NCBI GenBank assembly: GCA_015061815.1
Contig: SUVW01000003.1
Location: 89,158 to 153,157 of the forward strand
DNA length: 64,000 bases
Source of the DNA: Lentisphaerota bacterium
GTDB taxonomy: Bacteria; Verrucomicrobiota; Lentisphaeria; Victivallales; Victivallaceae
Direction: 5' to 3'
Both the position numbers and the translations under genes were made by a program. How positions within the stretch are numbered: position 1 is the first letter of the stretch; each line of letters opens with the position of its first letter. Below are positions 10,222-18,609 of the stretch, in pieces. Under the pieces are notes generated by a model. The model ran no database searches and had not been told where the DNA came from. It saw nothing but the letters and a program-made list of their open reading frames with translations.

Positions 10222-11052
10222 ATGAAAGACATTAAAAGAACACATTACTTGCTTGGCATCAAGCAAGTAAACTCCCGGGAGTTTACGTTGATCGAACTTC
10301 TCGTTGTAATTGCGATCATAGCAATTCTGGCGGCAATATTGCTTCCCGCCCTCAATTCGGCGCGTGAACGCGGCCGCGCCGCCAGCTGTATCAACAATCT
10401 CAAACAGAATGGTATGGCAGCCCTGCAGTATGCCAGTGACAATGGTGACTTATTGCCGGTAAAAATGGGTGGCGGAGATTTCCAAGCGGTAGCAAACGAC
10501 AGCACCTTGACACTCTCCGGCGCACTGGTTCTGGGATTCAAAACAATCGGACAGCCCGTTGAACCCGGCAAAGGCTATCTGGCTGATTACAGCACTCTTA
10601 TGTGCCCGAGTGCCGGAACTCCCGCTGTCATGCCGGCTGGCAAGACCCGGAATGAAATGATCAAATTCAGCGGCGGATATGCAGTTTCATTCGGGAAAAA
10701 TTATCATCCGTACGTTTACGACGCGGAGGCACCGGTCACTTTGGGACTCGGGAACAACACAGACCTGAACTTCATGCTGCAATTGAAAAAAGCTAAACAG
10801 CACTCCCGGGTACTTATATTTGCAGAAGGATACCGGGTAAACGATTCCACCCTTGGTGGTGTTTGTTCGATGTTTTCCAACAATGGCAGTAATTTAATGA
10901 ATTTTCTGCATAACGGTCAGATGAATGCACTCTGGGCGGATGGTCACGTGGATACCAATACTCCGGAAAGCTTCAAATCGATCTTTACTGCTGCCAATGG
11001 CTATTTCCCAATTACTCAAGTCCGTGTGAACGGAAGTGTCAAATCTTTATGA
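10222..11052 (+). CDS. Type II pseudopilin-like protein (prepilin N-terminus, DUF1559-type)
   Basis: A 276-residue protein with an unusually long leader before the class III prepilin site: residues 1-23 are followed by E and the hydrophobic helix [16 protein letters not shown]. Cleavage and N-methylation by a prepilin peptidase are expected. The rest is a secreted globular domain ending in the ALWADGHV motif typical of PVC DUF1559 proteins. The start is set by a strong AAAGGAGG 10 nt upstream of the ATG at 10222. It follows the large glycosidase by 28 nt and may share its transcript. Such proteins are very numerous in Lentisphaerota; their role is not established, but surface display is likely. 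No pilus assembly genes occur in this window. Confidence 0.85.
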   Translation: MKDIKRTHYLLGIKQVNSREFTLIELLVVIAIIAILAAILLPALNSARERGRAASCINNLKQNGMAALQYASDNGDLLPVKMGGGDFQAVANDSTLTLSGALVLGFKTIGQPVEPGKGYLADYSTLMCPSAGTPAVMPAGKTRNEMIKFSGGYAVSFGKNYHPYVYDAEAPVTLGLGNNTDLNFMLQLKKAKQHSRVLIFAEGYRVNDSTLGGVCSMFSNNGSNLMNFLHNGQMNALWADGHVDTNTPESFKSIFTAANGYFPITQVRVNGSVKSL

Positions 11053-11060
11053 TATCCTGT

Positions 11061-11080
11061 CCCCGGCGGCAACGCCGGGG
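11061..11080 (+). terminator. GC-rich hairpin after the first pseudopilin gene
   Basis: Perfect 8-bp stem CCCCGGCG / CGCCGGGG with GCAA tetraloop, starting 8 nt after the stop codon. It has no strong T tract (AAACTGTTTC follows), so it could be a 3'-end stabiliser rather than an efficient terminator. Confidence 0.6.
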
Positions 11081-11127
11081 AAACTGTTTCATAAACGGCA
11101 AAAATCACAAAAAATAATTCGGAGCTA

Positions 11128-11156
11128 TTGATTGTTCCGGAAACGTGTGCTATATT
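11128..11156 (+). promoter_or_regulatory. Sigma-70-type promoter of the symporter gene
   Basis: TTGATT (11128-11133), 17-bp spacer ending in TGC, TATATT (11151-11156). Leader of about 66 nt to the ATG at 11229. Confidence 0.7.
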
Positions 11157-11228
11157 AACTCCGTCAAACCGGTTTCACAAGGATGCCGGACGCTTTAATT
11201 TTAAAAAACAAGGAGTTGAAAGAGAAAA

Positions 11229-13553
11229 ATGCATTGGTTAGACTGGATTTTGGTATTTATACCGCTACTCATCGTAATTTGGGTCGGGGTAAAGTCCCAA
11301 CGCTATTGCACAAGCGTGGCGGACTTCCTTTCCGCCAGCCGTGTTGCCGGCCGCTATATGGTTTGTGTGGCATCGGGTGAAGCCGGAACCGGATTGATTT
11401 CAGTGGTAGCCATGCTGGAGTTGTATTATCACTGCGGATTTTCCTACTCATTCTGGAACCAGGTGATGATCCCGATGACTCTGGTTTTTTCTCTGACCGG
11501 CTTCTGTGTCTACCGTTACCGCGAAACCAAAGCCATGACCATCGGTCAGTTCCTTGAAATGCGCTACAACCGCGCTTTCCGGATCTTCGCTTCGATCCTC
11601 CAGTCGATCAGCGGTATTCTCAATTACGCCATCTTCCCGGCGGTCGGCGGCAGATTTTTCATCTACTTCCTCGACCTGCCCCACCACTTTGAATTTCTGG
11701 GCATCACCTGGTCTACTTTCGGTGTCGTCATGGCATCATTCCTCCTGATCGCTCTGGCCATCTGTATGCTCGGCGGTCAGGTCACCATCATGGTCACCGA
11801 CTGTATCCAGGGACTGCTCTCCTATCCTCTTTACATGATCATTGTCATTTACTTCATCTGGAACTTCTCATGGTTCGATGAGATCGCTCCGACGATGATC
11901 AACCGCGTGGCCGATGAGAGCTTCCTGAATCCCTTTGACATGGAAAACATGCGCACATTCAACGTCTTCTACGTTGTTGTCGGTATCTTCTCATCCATCA
12001 TCAACCGCGTCGGTATGGGCGGTGCCATCGGTTATTCCGGCGCAGCTAAAAATGCCCATGAACAGAAAATGGGCGGACTGCTGGGCACCTGGCGCAGCGG
12101 ATTCTCCAGCATGATGTATGTGCTTGTCGCCATCTGCGGCATCACCTTCCTCAATCACTTCGACTTCGCTCCCAAAGCAAAAGAGACCCGTATGTATGTC
12201 GCGGCCAAAGTGGTCGACGAAGTCATGCACGACAGCAAATTCGATACAGCCAAAGCTCCTTTGCAAAAAGATTTTGAAGCGATCCCCGAATTGACGGAAG
12301 AACAATTCAAAACTACCAGACTTTCCCAGAAAGACAATCTCGAAACTCCCTATGTCCAGGCGGTTGCGGAAAACACCAAAGGCATCGAGGGTGCCGGAGC
12401 TATTCCGCAGAAATTCTCCACCATCTACCATCAGATGCTGCTGCCGGTGGCAATGCGTGATTTGCTGCCCATCGGTATCACCGGTATTTTCTGCGCGATC
12501 ATGATCTTCCTGCTCATCTCCACCGACACCACTTATATGCATTCCTGGGGTACGGTGCTGATGCAGGATATTTTCATGACCATCACCAAAAAGACTTTTT
12601 CGCCGAAAACCCACTTGTGGCTGCTACGCGGATTCATCACGCTGGTCTGTCTTTTTGCCTTCTTCTTCAGTTTCTACTTTGCTCAGATCGACTACATTCT
12701 GATGTTCTTCCAGATCACCGGTGCCATCTGGCTCGGCGGCGGCGGCGCGGTTTGCATGTTCGGACTCTACACCCGCTGGGGTACTCCGGCCGGTGCGTTT
12801 GCCGGACTTGGCGGCGGTTCATTCCTGGCGGTAGCCGGATTCGTCCTGCAGAACACCTGGGCCGAACACGTCTATCCTTTCCTTGCGCGTAACGGTTGGG
12901 TCGAAAGCGTCGGCAACTTCCTTGAAACGGTTTCCAAGCCTCTCAATCCCTGGGTTGTCTGGACGATGGATGCCCAGAAGTTCCCGATCAACTCGCAGGA
13001 AATTCTCTTTATCGCCATGCTCTCCAGCGTGCTACTCTATGTGATCGTGTCGCTGCTCACCTATCGCAAGCCCTTCAACCTTGACCGGATGCTCCATCGC
13101 GGCAAATATGCTCTGGACGGCGATAAGAAAGTGGAATTGCCCGCATTCAGCTTGAAAAATATGTACAAGAAACTCATCGGTATCACTCCGGAATATACCA
13201 GAGGCGACAAAATCCTCGCCTGGAGCGTATTCGGTTACAGTTTCGTCTACATGTTCCTGATCCTTTTCCTCGGTTCGGTCATCTGCAATCTGATCTCTCC
13301 CTGGGGAAGCAAAGGATGGAGCAACTACTTCCTGGTTGCCAACCTGATCGTCCCGGCCATCATCGGTATTGTATCGACCTTCTGGTTCGGCATGTGCGGA
13401 ACCCGGGATCTGATCCGGCTTTTCCGTGACCTGGCCAACAAAAAGGATAACCATCTGGATAACGGACAGGTTTCCGGCAACATGTCGCTCGCGGATAAAG
13501 CGGCCCTCGAAGCCGTTGATAAAGATACTGCCTCTGAAAAAGAACAGCAGTAA
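11229..13553 (+). CDS. Sodium/solute symporter family (SSS) transporter
   Basis: A 774-residue membrane protein whose N-terminal part (TM1 [16 protein letters not shown], then [25 protein letters not shown]) is the SSS family core, which imports sugars, amino acids or organic acids with sodium. Normal SSS length is about 500; the excess comes from a hydrophilic insertion at about residues 315-400 (rich in Lys, Glu and Asp) and an extended C-terminal region with two or more further TM segments and an acidic tail. Codon use is strongly C-ending (ATC, TTC, ACC), suggesting high expression. Its position between two glycosidase genes suggests uptake of released sugars, but the substrate cannot be read from sequence. 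AAGGAG lies 13 nt upstream of the start. Confidence 0.88.
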   Translation: MHWLDWILVFIPLLIVIWVGVKSQRYCTSVADFLSASRVAGRYMVCVASGEAGTGLISVVAMLELYYHCGFSYSFWNQVMIPMTLVFSLTGFCVYRYRETKAMTIGQFLEMRYNRAFRIFASILQSISGILNYAIFPAVGGRFFIYFLDLPHHFEFLGITWSTFGVVMASFLLIALAICMLGGQVTIMVTDCIQGLLSYPLYMIIVIYFIWNFSWFDEIAPTMINRVADESFLNPFDMENMRTFNVFYVVVGIFSSIINRVGMGGAIGYSGAAKNAHEQKMGGLLGTWRSGFSSMMYVLVAICGITFLNHFDFAPKAKETRMYVAAKVVDEVMHDSKFDTAKAPLQKDFEAIPELTEEQFKTTRLSQKDNLETPYVQAVAENTKGIEGAGAIPQKFSTIYHQMLLPVAMRDLLPIGITGIFCAIMIFLLISTDTTYMHSWGTVLMQDIFMTITKKTFSPKTHLWLLRGFITLVCLFAFFFSFYFAQIDYILMFFQITGAIWLGGGGAVCMFGLYTRWGTPAGAFAGLGGGSFLAVAGFVLQNTWAEHVYPFLARNGWVESVGNFLETVSKPLNPWVVWTMDAQKFPINSQEILFIAMLSSVLLYVIVSLLTYRKPFNLDRMLHRGKYALDGDKKVELPAFSLKNMYKKLIGITPEYTRGDKILAWSVFGYSFVYMFLILFLGSVICNLISPWGSKGWSNYFLVANLIVPAIIGIVSTFWFGMCGTRDLIRLFRDLANKKDNHLDNGQVSGNMSLADKAALEAVDKDTASEKEQQ

Positions 13554-13575
13554 GCTGGAATATATATCAAACAGT

Positions 13576-13609
13576 TCCCCCGGAAGCAAATTCCGGGGGA
13601 TTTTTTTTT
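13576..13609 (+). terminator. Rho-independent terminator after the symporter gene
   Basis: Perfect 10-bp stem TCCCCCGGAA / TTCCGGGGGA (13576-13585, 13591-13600), five-base loop, followed by nine T residues. Confidence 0.93.
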
Positions 13610-13646
13610 ACCGGCGGCAAACGGCGGCTGTACCGGGTGCGCGGGC

Positions 13647-13666
13647 GGGCGGCAAACGTGCCGCCC
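13647..13666. repeat. REP-like palindrome (copy in minus orientation)
   Basis: An 8-bp stem GGGCGGCA / TGCCGCCC with AACG loop. Its inner 16 bases (13649-13664) are the exact reverse complement of GCGGCACGTTTGCCGC found at 17979 and 18070. The 13554-13789 gap contains this, the terminator and the likely promoter of the next gene. Confidence 0.7.
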
Positions 13667-13789
13667 CCCTATTTTGAGACTTTCTTACAACTTTTTCGGA
13701 ATTATATCACAGTTTTTTCTTTTTTTCGGGGTATATTAAGGGCGTATTTAAAAAAATAACTCAACAGCCAACAACAAGGGTTTGACAAT

Positions 13790-16700
13790 ATGAACGGCGT
13801 GGATTCTGAAATTTTTTTTAAAAACTTTATTTCTCCCGGCAAAGAATACCGGGGAATGCCTTTCTGGGCGTGGAACGCCCGCCTGGATGAAACAGAATTG
13901 CGCCGGCAGATCAGATCATTTCACGAAATGGGATTAGGTGGATTTTTCATGCATTCCCGGGTGGGACTGGATACGGAATATTTGGGAAAAGAGTGGTTCA
14001 ATTGCATCAAAGCCTGCACCGATGAAGCTGAAAAGCTGGGCATGCAGGCGTGGCTTTACGATGAGGACCGCTGGCCATCCGGAGCCGCCGGAGGGTTGGT
14101 GACCCGCGATGACAGATTCAAAATGAAAGAGCTGCGCTCGGAGTATTCTGCCGATGCCGCAGCTTTGAGCGGAAAGGGGGCCACCGTCGGATACTATCTG
14201 GCTGAAATCGATGCCGGCAAAAGAATTATCAAAAACTGCCGCGAAATCGATTCCCCGGCGGGAATCACACCGGAAGGAGATGAAGTTTTCCTCCGGATCT
14301 ACTGGCAATACCATGAAAGTTCCTCATGGTTCAACGGGGAAACCTATCTGGATACCATGAATCCGGAAGCGGTCGGCAGATTCATCGCCGTCACCCACGA
14401 AAAATACCGGGAGCAAACCGGCGGAAAATTCGGCAATACCATCCCCGGAATATTTACTGATGAACCGAATTATCTCCACTTTTCAAAGATGGCTCTCCCC
14501 TGGACAGCGGCCATGCCGGAGAAATTTCAGGAAAAATATCACTGCAGTATAACTGCGCATCTGCCGGAATTATTCTTTGACCCGGCCGACGGTTTAAGTC
14601 AGTTGCGCTGGCAGTTTTTCAATCTGGCCACCGAATTGTTTGTCGATGCATTTTCCCGGCAGATCGGCGATTGGTGCGAAAAAAATTCGCTCAAATCAAC
14701 CGGACATGTCCTTTCTGAAGACTCCCTTACCGGTCAGGTGGCCACCGTCGGGGCCGCAATGCGCTTCTACGAATATATGCAAGTGCCGGGAATCGACCTG
14801 CTTACTGAAATCTGGAATATTTTTACCACTGTCAAACAATGCACCTCCGCCGCGCGGCAATTCGGCAAACCTTTGCGCTTGAGTGAAACATACGGCACGA
14901 CCGGATGGGACTTCCCGCTGGCCGGACATAAAACTCTGGGTGACTGGCAGTACGCTCTGGGAATCAACTGCCGCTGTCTGCATCTGGCATTTTATTCGAT
15001 GAAAGGTGAAGCCAAACGGGATTATCCGGCCAGTATCCATTACCAGTCGCCCTGGTACAAACAGTATCATGTGCTGGAAGATCACTTCGCCCGGCTCGGA
15101 GCCGCCCTGACCGGCGCGGAAGAGATCCGCAAACTTCTATTCATCCACCCGATCGAATCACGCTGGTGCAACTATCTGCCGCATGATGAAGTCATCCCCG
15201 CCAAACGCCCGCCGTACGATACCGCGTTTGAAAAATTGACCAATACCCTCCTGGCGGAAAATCTGGATTTTGATTACGGCGATGAAGCGATCATGGCAAA
15301 AATCGGCAAAGTTGATTCCGCCACGCTTGAAATCGGCAAAGCTGAATATCAGGCGGTGCTTATCCCGCAGCTGCTGACCATAAGGCAAAGCACTCTGGAT
15401 CTGCTGAAGCGTTTCGCACTTGCCGGAGGCATGGTCTGTTATCTGGGAGAGGCCCCGGAATATGTCGATGCAGTCAAATCGTCCCGGGCGCAGGAGGTTT
15501 TCCGGGATCACTTCCACCCGGTAACGGCGGATAACTTCATTTCTGAACTCTCTCCCCGGTCGCGGGTGTTTTCACTGCAGACGCCCGATGGCAAAGAGGC
15601 CGGACCGATGCTGGCATTTACCGGCAGAAAATCTTTCGGCACTCTCTTTTTCGTCACCAATACCGGCGCGGAATTCGCTGAAAATATGCTGAACAATCCC
15701 CGGGTGGCGGAAAGAAATACCGCATTTGACCGGATTGATATTTCACTCGCTTTGCCCGAAGAGGGGAAAGTTTATGAATTGGATACTGTAAACGGTAAAA
15801 TTTCAGAAAAAGAGTACACTTATTCCGACGGCAAATACCATTTTTCCGCCGGTTTTGCTCCCCGCGATTCGCGGTTGTTCCTGATTTCAAAGGAAGCGAT
15901 ACCGGCTTCGCAGCTGTCTGCTCCGGCGGCCGCCGTACCGGCGGATCACGTTGAAATAAATTTGCCCGCCGCAAATTGGGAATGCCGGACCGATGAACCG
16001 AATTGTCTGCTGCTTGACCATGCCGATGTGACAGTTGACGGAGTAAAACGTTTTGATGATCAGTATATTCTGACCACCGATTCCATTCTGCGCAAGGAAC
16101 TCGGCGGCGGCACACGCGGCGAAGCAATGATCCAGCCCTGGTGCCGCAAAAATAAAGCAGTTTCACGGAAATATGATCTGCTTCTGGATTATCACTTCAC
16201 CGTCAAAGATATACCGCATAACGCGAAAATCGCTTTGGAAGAACCGGAAAATTGCCGTCTGACCCTCAACGGTCATCCCATCAATACGACCGGAAAAACC
16301 GGATGGTTCGTCGACCGGGCGATCCGGACTGTCGATATCCCGGAAGGCGTGATGTGCACCGGCAGGAACCATCTGCGCTGCCAACTGGATTTCGATGCCG
16401 CCTGCGCCGGTTTGGAATATATCTACATCCTCGGCAACTTCGGGGTAGATCAGATTGATGCAATAACCGCCATGCCGGAAGTGCTTGACTGCGGCAACTG
16501 GTGCGAACAGAAATTACCCTACTATTCCGGAGCTGTCACCTACTGCAGAGAGTTGCCGGAACTTCCGGAAGGGAAAAGAATATTTATGGAAATTCCCCGC
16601 TGGGCCGGTTCGATCATGGAAATAAGCGTCAATGATTCCCCGGTCCTGACCGTCGGCTGGCCGCCGGAATCTGTGGAATTGACCGGCTTGATCAAACCCG

Positions 16701-16930
16701 GAGAAAAAAATATACTGAATATAAAAGTGGTCAGCCACCGGCGCAACGCTTTCGGACCATTCTATCTGAAAGATAAGTGGACACCCTGGATGGGACCGAA
16801 AACTTTCTGCGCTTATGAAACCGGCGGCATCAAAAATCTTGTCCCATGCGGTCTGCTGTTGCCGCCGATACTGAAAGTGGCGGCGGCAGACGTGCCGCTC
16901 CGCCAACCACACCTGCACTCACCACGTTGA
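13790..16930 (+). CDS. Glycoside hydrolase related to GH106 (alpha-L-rhamnosidase-like)
   Basis: A 1046-residue protein with no signal peptide. The N-terminal region has the GH106-type signature: PFWAWNARLDETELRRQI, GLGGFFMHSRVGL, and LYDEDRWPSGAAGG (about residues 23-95), followed by a GIFTDEPNY motif at about 221-230. GH106 enzymes remove alpha-L-rhamnose from plant polysaccharides such as rhamnogalacturonan. Later segments (about 600-1020) are beta-rich accessory domains. A TATATT box lies at about 13728. The last residues (VAAADVPLRQPHLHSPR) are encoded by repeat DNA (palindrome 16883-16898 and inverted repeat 16896-16936), so the native C-terminus has probably been replaced after about residue 1030. 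Being cytoplasmic, it would act on imported oligosaccharides. Confidence 0.8.
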   Translation: MNGVDSEIFFKNFISPGKEYRGMPFWAWNARLDETELRRQIRSFHEMGLGGFFMHSRVGLDTEYLGKEWFNCIKACTDEAEKLGMQAWLYDEDRWPSGAAGGLVTRDDRFKMKELRSEYSADAAALSGKGATVGYYLAEIDAGKRIIKNCREIDSPAGITPEGDEVFLRIYWQYHESSSWFNGETYLDTMNPEAVGRFIAVTHEKYREQTGGKFGNTIPGIFTDEPNYLHFSKMALPWTAAMPEKFQEKYHCSITAHLPELFFDPADGLSQLRWQFFNLATELFVDAFSRQIGDWCEKNSLKSTGHVLSEDSLTGQVATVGAAMRFYEYMQVPGIDLLTEIWNIFTTVKQCTSAARQFGKPLRLSETYGTTGWDFPLAGHKTLGDWQYALGINCRCLHLAFYSMKGEAKRDYPASIHYQSPWYKQYHVLEDHFARLGAALTGAEEIRKLLFIHPIESRWCNYLPHDEVIPAKRPPYDTAFEKLTNTLLAENLDFDYGDEAIMAKIGKVDSATLEIGKAEYQAVLIPQLLTIRQSTLDLLKRFALAGGMVCYLGEAPEYVDAVKSSRAQEVFRDHFHPVTADNFISELSPRSRVFSLQTPDGKEAGPMLAFTGRKSFGTLFFVTNTGAEFAENMLNNPRVAERNTAFDRIDISLALPEEGKVYELDTVNGKISEKEYTYSDGKYHFSAGFAPRDSRLFLISKEAIPASQLSAPAAAVPADHVEINLPAANWECRTDEPNCLLLDHADVTVDGVKRFDDQYILTTDSILRKELGGGTRGEAMIQPWCRKNKAVSRKYDLLLDYHFTVKDIPHNAKIALEEPENCRLTLNGHPINTTGKTGWFVDRAIRTVDIPEGVMCTGRNHLRCQLDFDAACAGLEYIYILGNFGVDQIDAITAMPEVLDCGNWCEQKLPYYSGAVTYCRELPELPEGKRIFMEIPRWAGSIMEISVNDSPVLTVGWPPESVELTGLIKPGEKNILNIKVVSHRRNAFGPFYLKDKWTPWMGPKTFCAYETGGIKNLVPCGLLLPPILKVAAADVPLRQPHLHSPR
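16883..16898. repeat. REP-like palindrome variant at the 3' end of the GH106-like gene
   Basis: GCGGCA-GACG-TGCCGC, the same 6-bp stem as the elements at 13649, 17979 and 18070 with a different loop. It abuts the 41-bp inverted repeat and lies inside the coding frame. Confidence 0.6.
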
Positions 16931-16936
16931 TTTGCA
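16896..16936 (+). repeat. Left arm of 41-bp inverted repeat enclosing the second pseudopilin gene
   Basis: Reads CGCTCCGCCAACCACACCTG then CACTCACCACG and on to TTTGCA. The reverse complement of 17814-17854 matches it at 38 of 41 positions. It overlaps the stop codon of the GH106-like gene. Confidence 0.9.
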
Positions 16937-17011
16937 CTCCCACGCCCCTTGCAACAAAATCTCAAATAATGAGATTTGCTCCGAGTGTTACGATTTAGAG
17001 GGGCAAAAGAT

Positions 17012-17040
17012 TTGTTTTTTTCACAGTTTTTGTGTAAAAT
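17012..17040 (+). promoter_or_regulatory. Probable promoter of the second pseudopilin gene
   Basis: TTGTTT (17012-17017), 17-bp spacer, TAAAAT (17035-17040). The leader of about 70 nt contains a small TGCGGA-TGG-TCCGCA hairpin (17077-17091) just before GAAAGGA. Confidence 0.55.
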
Positions 17041-17115
17041 ATATGTTAGCGAGTACGGTAATAATGCCGAAAAAAATGCGGATGGTCCGCAAAAAAAGAA
17101 AGGAAAAACAAAAAA

Positions 17116-17733
17116 ATGAAAAAGAGTCGTGGATTTACTCTTATCGAACTGTTGGTCGTTATCGCGATCATCGCCATCCTGGCCGCAATCCTGCTGCCTG
17201 CTCTGCAGAAAGCCCGTGAAAGCGGTCGTCGTGCAAGCTGCACCAACAACCTGAAACAGATCGGAAACGCTCTGGAATTCTACACCCAGACCTCCACCGG
17301 TCAGCTCCGTCCGCATGGCACCGTGAAAGGTGGCAAGAGCATTACCCTCACTAGTAATACCGCAAATGATGCTGACGTTGCAATGGAACTGCTCCGCAGC
17401 GAAGGTCACCTGACCGACCACAAAGTCTTTGTCTGCCCCTCCTCCACTGCGAGTGCCGGTGACAGCGAAGACACTTTGTCGATGGGCAGCAAGAACCTGA
17501 CCTATGGCTATGTCTACATCGACAGCCAGTACAGCAGTGCTTCTGCCGTTTCCGCTGACTTGAACAAGGCCGGTGGCGGTAGGGCTGGTACCGGCGCTGC
17601 CAACCATACCGATTTCGGTAACCTCCTCTATGCTGACGGTCACGTCAAAGGCTATGCCGCGACCCAATGGTATACCGATGAAAACACTGGTTTGGTTGAT
17701 ATTGCCCCGAACGGTGCGACTGGAACTGAGTAA
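17116..17733 (+). CDS. Type II pseudopilin-like protein, probably highly expressed
   Basis: A 205-residue protein with a short leader (MKKSRG) and the class III prepilin helix [16 protein letters not shown], then [31 protein letters not shown]. The C-terminal half has the [12 protein letters not shown] motif. GAAAGGA lies about 12 nt before the ATG. Codon use is sharply biased to CTG, CGT, GGT and AAC compared with neighbours, as in very highly expressed genes, so this may be an abundant surface or filament subunit. The gene sits alone between a promoter and a strong terminator, and the unit is enclosed by 41-bp inverted repeats (16896-16936 and 17814-17854). It is paralogous to the 276-aa protein at 10222 but shorter. 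No other secretion or pilus genes are nearby. Confidence 0.88.
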   Translation: MKKSRGFTLIELLVVIAIIAILAAILLPALQKARESGRRASCTNNLKQIGNALEFYTQTSTGQLRPHGTVKGGKSITLTSNTANDADVAMELLRSEGHLTDHKVFVCPSSTASAGDSEDTLSMGSKNLTYGYVYIDSQYSSASAVSADLNKAGGGRAGTGAANHTDFGNLLYADGHVKGYAATQWYTDENTGLVDIAPNGATGTE

Positions 17734-17760
17734 TCCAGTCTGACGTAAGTCAAAAAATCC

Positions 17761-17792
17761 AAAAACGCAGGAATAAACCCCTGCGTTTTTTT
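17761..17792 (+). terminator. Rho-independent terminator after the second pseudopilin gene
   Basis: AAAACGCAGG / CCTGCGTTTT stem with eight-base loop and a run of seven T residues. The A-rich 5' flank also makes it a possible bidirectional terminator. Confidence 0.9.
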
Positions 17793-17813
17793 ATGCCTTT
17801 TGCCCCGGCATGA

Positions 17814-17854
17814 TGCAAATCAACGTGGTGAGTGCAGGCGTGGTCGGTGGAGCG
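17814..17854 (-). repeat. Right arm of 41-bp inverted repeat enclosing the second pseudopilin gene
   Basis: Starts TGCAAATCAACGTGGTGAG and ends GGTGGAGCG; 38 of 41 positions match the reverse complement of 16896-16936. It lies just beyond the pseudopilin terminator. Confidence 0.9.
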
Positions 17855-17927
17855 ACCGTGACGGACAGAAACGGACTTAACAGACAATAACGGACACGGG
17901 TGGTTACACGTCTGCAAACAAACGCTT

Positions 17928-18106
17928 GCAGTCTGCCCCCCTGCCGCCGCCCAGCGAAGCGAAGGCGCACTTACCGCAGCGGCACGTTTGCCGCCGAGCG
18001 CAAGCGAGCCGACAAAAAACAGCAGTCTGCACCCCCGCGCCCAGCGCAGCGAAGGCGCACTTAATCGCAGCGGCACGTTTGCCGCCGAGCGCAAGCGAGC
18101 CGACAG
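17928..18106 (+). repeat. Imperfect tandem duplication of a ~90-bp GC-rich unit
   Basis: Unit 1 (17928-18014) and unit 2 (18022-18106) both begin GCAGTCTGC, contain GCGAAGGCGCACTTA, then the palindrome GCGGCACGTTTGCCGC (17979-17994 and 18070-18085), and end CGAGCGCAAGCGAGCCGACA. The 636-bp gap 17734-18369 contains no credible gene; frames across it are low-complexity Arg/Ala/Leu translations of this repeat. Confidence 0.85.
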
Positions 18107-18109
18107 AAA

Positions 18110-18170
18110 CAGGGATTGTGAACGGATAACACCGTTTAAAAACAAAAATGGCATCTCCAACGGGAGTCGA
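18110..18170 (+). repeat. Direct repeat copy A: partial duplicate of tRNA-Glu 3' end and flank
   Basis: 61 bp that match 18331-18391 at 60 of 61 positions. It includes 39 bp of tRNA downstream flank, the CCA end, acceptor strand and part of the T arm (18149-18170) and then diverges, so it is not a functional tRNA. Offset between the copies is 221 bp. Confidence 0.9.
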
Positions 18171-18330
18171 CGGAAGGGCGGAAGCCCGACGAGCCGGAGC
18201 GAAGCGACGGCAACCCACACAAAAGTGAGCAATCCCATTTTTTGCGGAAAACGCAAAAAATGAACAAAAGCAAAAAGAAAAAGCAACTGCGGGGAAAACA
18301 AAGTTTTCCAAAGCAGTCGCTTGCTTTTTG

Positions 18331-18391
18331 CAGGGATTGTGAACGGATAACACCGTTTAAAAACAAAAATGGCATCTCCAATGGGAGTCGA
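18331..18391 (+). repeat. Direct repeat copy B: 3' end of the intact tRNA-Glu gene and flank
   Basis: Partner of 18110-18170. Between the copies (18171-18330) lie an ATTTTTTGCG / CGCAAAAAAT hairpin near 18236-18261 and a longer imperfect hairpin near 18264-18330, but no gene. Confidence 0.9.
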
Positions 18392-18445
18392 ACCCATGTT
18401 GCCGGGATGAGAACCCGGTGTCCTAGGCCTCTAGACGATGGAGAC
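18370..18445 (-). tRNA. tRNA-Glu (anticodon CTC)
   Basis: A 76-nt cloverleaf on the minus strand with encoded CCA. The acceptor stem pairs GTCTCCA with TGGAGAT (first pair G-U), the anticodon stem pairs CCGGG with CCCGG around TTCTCAT, giving anticodon CTC, which reads GAG. The D region CGTCTAGAGGCCTAGGACA is nearly that of E. coli tRNA-Glu. It diverges from gltX, the gene for its own synthetase. Confidence 0.93.
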
Positions 18446-18465
18446 GCGTTCACTAACACAAACAA

Positions 18466-18494
18466 AATATATAGCAAAGTTGTGTAATTGTCAA
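18466..18494 (-). promoter_or_regulatory. Consensus promoter of tRNA-Glu
   Basis: Minus strand TTGACA (18489-18494), exactly 17 bp, TATATT (18466-18471). About 13 nt separate the predicted start from the tRNA 5' end. Confidence 0.85.
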
Positions 18495-18513
18495 GTAACT
18501 TTGCAAATAAAAG

Positions 18514-18542
18514 TTGAAAATATCCGCAATAAAGGTTATATT
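18514..18542 (+). promoter_or_regulatory. Promoter of gltX
   Basis: TTGAAA (18514-18519), 17-bp spacer, TATATT (18537-18542). Only 19 bp separate its -35 box from that of the divergent tRNA-Glu promoter. Confidence 0.8.
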
Positions 18543-18609
18543 ATGCAAAATGATGTGATTGCCAAAATAATTCAAAAAGAGATCGAAAAATCATCGAAGG
18601 GATAAAGTG

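Noticed and set aside
16896..17854. Insertion sequence
   Set aside because: Inverted repeats are present but the enclosed gene is a pseudopilin; no transposase was found and no target-site duplication could be established.
17928..18106. CRISPR array
   Set aside because: Only two units, no regular repeat-spacer pattern, and no cas genes in the window.
17750..18397. Minus-strand frame of 215 codons in the repeat-rich gap
   Set aside because: It is a low-complexity translation of tandem repeats and duplicated tRNA flank, with no start signal and internal duplications at DNA level.
18136..18477. Minus-strand frame of 113 codons covering tRNA-Glu
   Set aside because: It runs straight through the tRNA gene and its repeat, reading the tRNA as codons; this is a common annotation artefact.
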